Shown piece after piece: positions 63,094 to 64,000 of a stretch of 64,000 nt of DNA (positions are counted from its first letter, which is position 1; the number at the start of each line of letters is the position of its first letter). Below the pieces are notes generated by a model, which saw only the letters and a list, made by a program, of their open reading frames with translations, was not told where the DNA came from and ran no database searches. The translations under genes were made by a program, and so were the position numbers. The stretch comes from JBNLBS01 sp050303415 (GTDB taxonomy: Bacteria > Pseudomonadota > Gammaproteobacteria > Methylococcales > Methylomonadaceae). The stretch covers positions 62,001-126,000 of the forward strand of contig JBNLBS010000002.1 in the NCBI GenBank assembly GCA_050303415.1, given 5' to 3'.

Positions 63094-64000
63094 ATGACAC
63101 CATACCTGCCCATTACCGACTGGTTAAAACACTACAGCAAACAGGATTTTAACGGTGATGCTTTTGCCGGCATAATTACGGCAATATTACTAATCCCCCA
63201 GGGTATAGCCTATGCCATGCTGGCCGGATTACCGCCGCAACTGGGTTTATATGCCAGTATTCTGCCTCCGCTCTGCTACGCTGTCTTTGGCACCAGCCGT
63301 ACTCTGTCTGTCGGCCCGGTTTCCATTGCCGCCATTATGATTGCCAGTGCACTATCTTCACCGGAAATCAGCGCTTTGGGCAATCCGGTGGAAAGCGCAG
63401 TTATCCTGGCTGCTGAAAGCGGGGTAATTTTACTGCTGATGGCCGTTGCCAGAATGGGCGGGCTGGTACATTTTATCAGCCATCCGGTACTGACCGGTTT
63501 TACCAGCGGAGCATCGATACTGATCGTGCTCAGCCAGATTCCTCATTTACTGGGACTGTCTAAACCTCAATGCGGTCTTAATGTAGACTGTTATACCGAT
63601 TATCTTAGTCTGCTAAATCCGGTCACCCTCGGCTTGGGTCTGTTAAGCCTGACTATTCTGCTTTTATTTAATAAACCTTTGGTCTCAGTGCTGAACAAAT
63701 CCGGCTTAAATGAAACCTATGTGTTGGCTATCAGCAAGACCGCGCCGTTATTAAGTGTAATCATCACTACTTTATTAGTGGCCCATTATCAATTTAATGT
63801 TGCCGTTGTCGGCGCCATTAGCGGCGGCTTGCCCAGCCTGAAACTGGATTTTATAGGTTCATCAAAATGGTCGTTATTGTTGCCCTATGCCGGTTTTATC
63901 GCCCTGATTGCCTATATAGAAAGCGTAGCGATTGCCAAAGTCACTGCCAACCTGCGTCACCAGCGTATTAACCCCAATCAGGAATTAATTGCTTTGGGTT
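63094..64000 (+). CDS. SulP-family anion permease (3' end cut by window edge)
   Basis: An open frame of 302 codons from ATG 63094 with no stop before the edge, so it is partial. The N-terminal SulP core is evident: WLKHYSKQDFNGDAFAGIITAILLIPQGIAYAMLAGLPPQLGLYAS, then GTSRTLSVGPVSIAAIM, and later SHPVLTGFTSGASILI and ALIAYIESVAIAK. SulP proteins carry sulfate or bicarbonate across the inner membrane. Next to pdo-sqr it may move sulfur oxyanions. The C-terminal STAS domain would lie outside the window. Confidence 0.9.
   Translation, partial: MTPYLPITDWLKHYSKQDFNGDAFAGIITAILLIPQGIAYAMLAGLPPQLGLYASILPPLCYAVFGTSRTLSVGPVSIAAIMIASALSSPEISALGNPVESAVILAAESGVILLLMAVARMGGLVHFISHPVLTGFTSGASILIVLSQIPHLLGLSKPQCGLNVDCYTDYLSLLNPVTLGLGLLSLTILLLFNKPLVSVLNKSGLNETYVLAISKTAPLLSVIITTLLVAHYQFNVAVVGAISGGLPSLKLDFIGSSKWSLLLPYAGFIALIAYIESVAIAKVTANLRHQRINPNQELIALG

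Overview
The window looks like a chromosomal segment of a Gram-negative gammaproteobacterium, most likely of the methanotroph/methylotroph type (Methylococcales-like). This is inferred, not proven. The support is the gammaproteobacterial order lptM-lysA-dapF-DUF484-xerC, the DUF2782-thrB pair, darP, rdgC, DUF2333/DUF4389, and many outer-membrane lipoprotein genes. No rRNA, tRNA, CRISPR array, prophage or transposase gene was seen. The window cuts one gene at each end: a DUF2959 lipoprotein on the left and a SulP permease on the right.

Layout. 1-4.2 kb: a DUF2959 lipoprotein, two overlapping tandem-duplicate 50-residue membrane proteins, a methyltransferase and a dCache-HAMP adenylate cyclase, then a nested palindromic element. 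4.2-9.8 kb: a leftward cobalamin operon cbiF-cbiX-cbiC-cbiD-cbiET-cbiL of the early-cobalt-insertion type, without cbiG/cbiH. 10-12.1 kb: DUF2782, thrB, and a PilZ response regulator whose phosphoacceptor Asp is Glu. 12.3-16.7 kb: a tungstate/molybdate oxyanion locus (TupA, porin, ModE-PBP regulator, ABC ATPase) with no permease gene. 16.8-19 kb: a small membrane protein and TRAP permeases without a binding protein. 18.9-25.5 kb: lptM, lysA, dapF, DUF484, xerC, DUF2333, DUF4389, dinB. 25.7-28 kb: two pseudopilins, one very large and Cys/Trp-repetitive.

28-34.3 kb: darP, a small membrane protein, a hypoxanthine-DNA glycosylase, rdgC, two L,D-transpeptidases around an Lpp-like lipoprotein (a plausible envelope-tethering set), and phosphoglucomutase. 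34.3-36.8 kb: an MddA-like thiol methyltransferase with a TetR regulator and two near-identical 18-bp operators, then a ribulose-phosphate 3-epimerase paralogue. 36.8-39.6 kb: a small accessory island bounded by inverted copies of a dispersed repeat, holding a DUF2335 protein and an unknown partner. 39.6-44 kb: a TesA-like lipoprotein, then a divergent phosphate-starvation locus: a glycosyltransferase and PlcP-like metallophosphoesterase on one side, a PhoX/DUF839 protein on the other, with 11-bp-phased Pho-box repeats in front of each.

44-58.1 kb: a DUF2380 protein, a 1192-residue hybrid histidine kinase flanked by degenerate direct repeats, a SPOR protein, argS, priA (with DnaA-box-like sites upstream), a signal-peptide-bearing methyltransferase, dsbB, and a voltage-sensor-type K+ channel with a separate RCK protein. 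58.4-64 kb: a DUF4178 protein and a sulfide/persulfide oxidation module: a sigma-54 activator divergent from persulfide dioxygenase-rhodanese, sulfide:quinone oxidoreductase and a SulP permease. Its intergenic region carries repeated GTTTCA/TGAAAC boxes and a -24/-12 promoter.

The strongest systems for follow-up are the Pho-box lipid-remodelling/phosphatase locus, the sigma-54 persulfide circuit, the TetR-MddA pair, the permease-less tungstate locus, the repeat-bounded DUF2335 island, the pseudo-receiver PilZ protein and the Cys/Trp-repeat pseudopilin.
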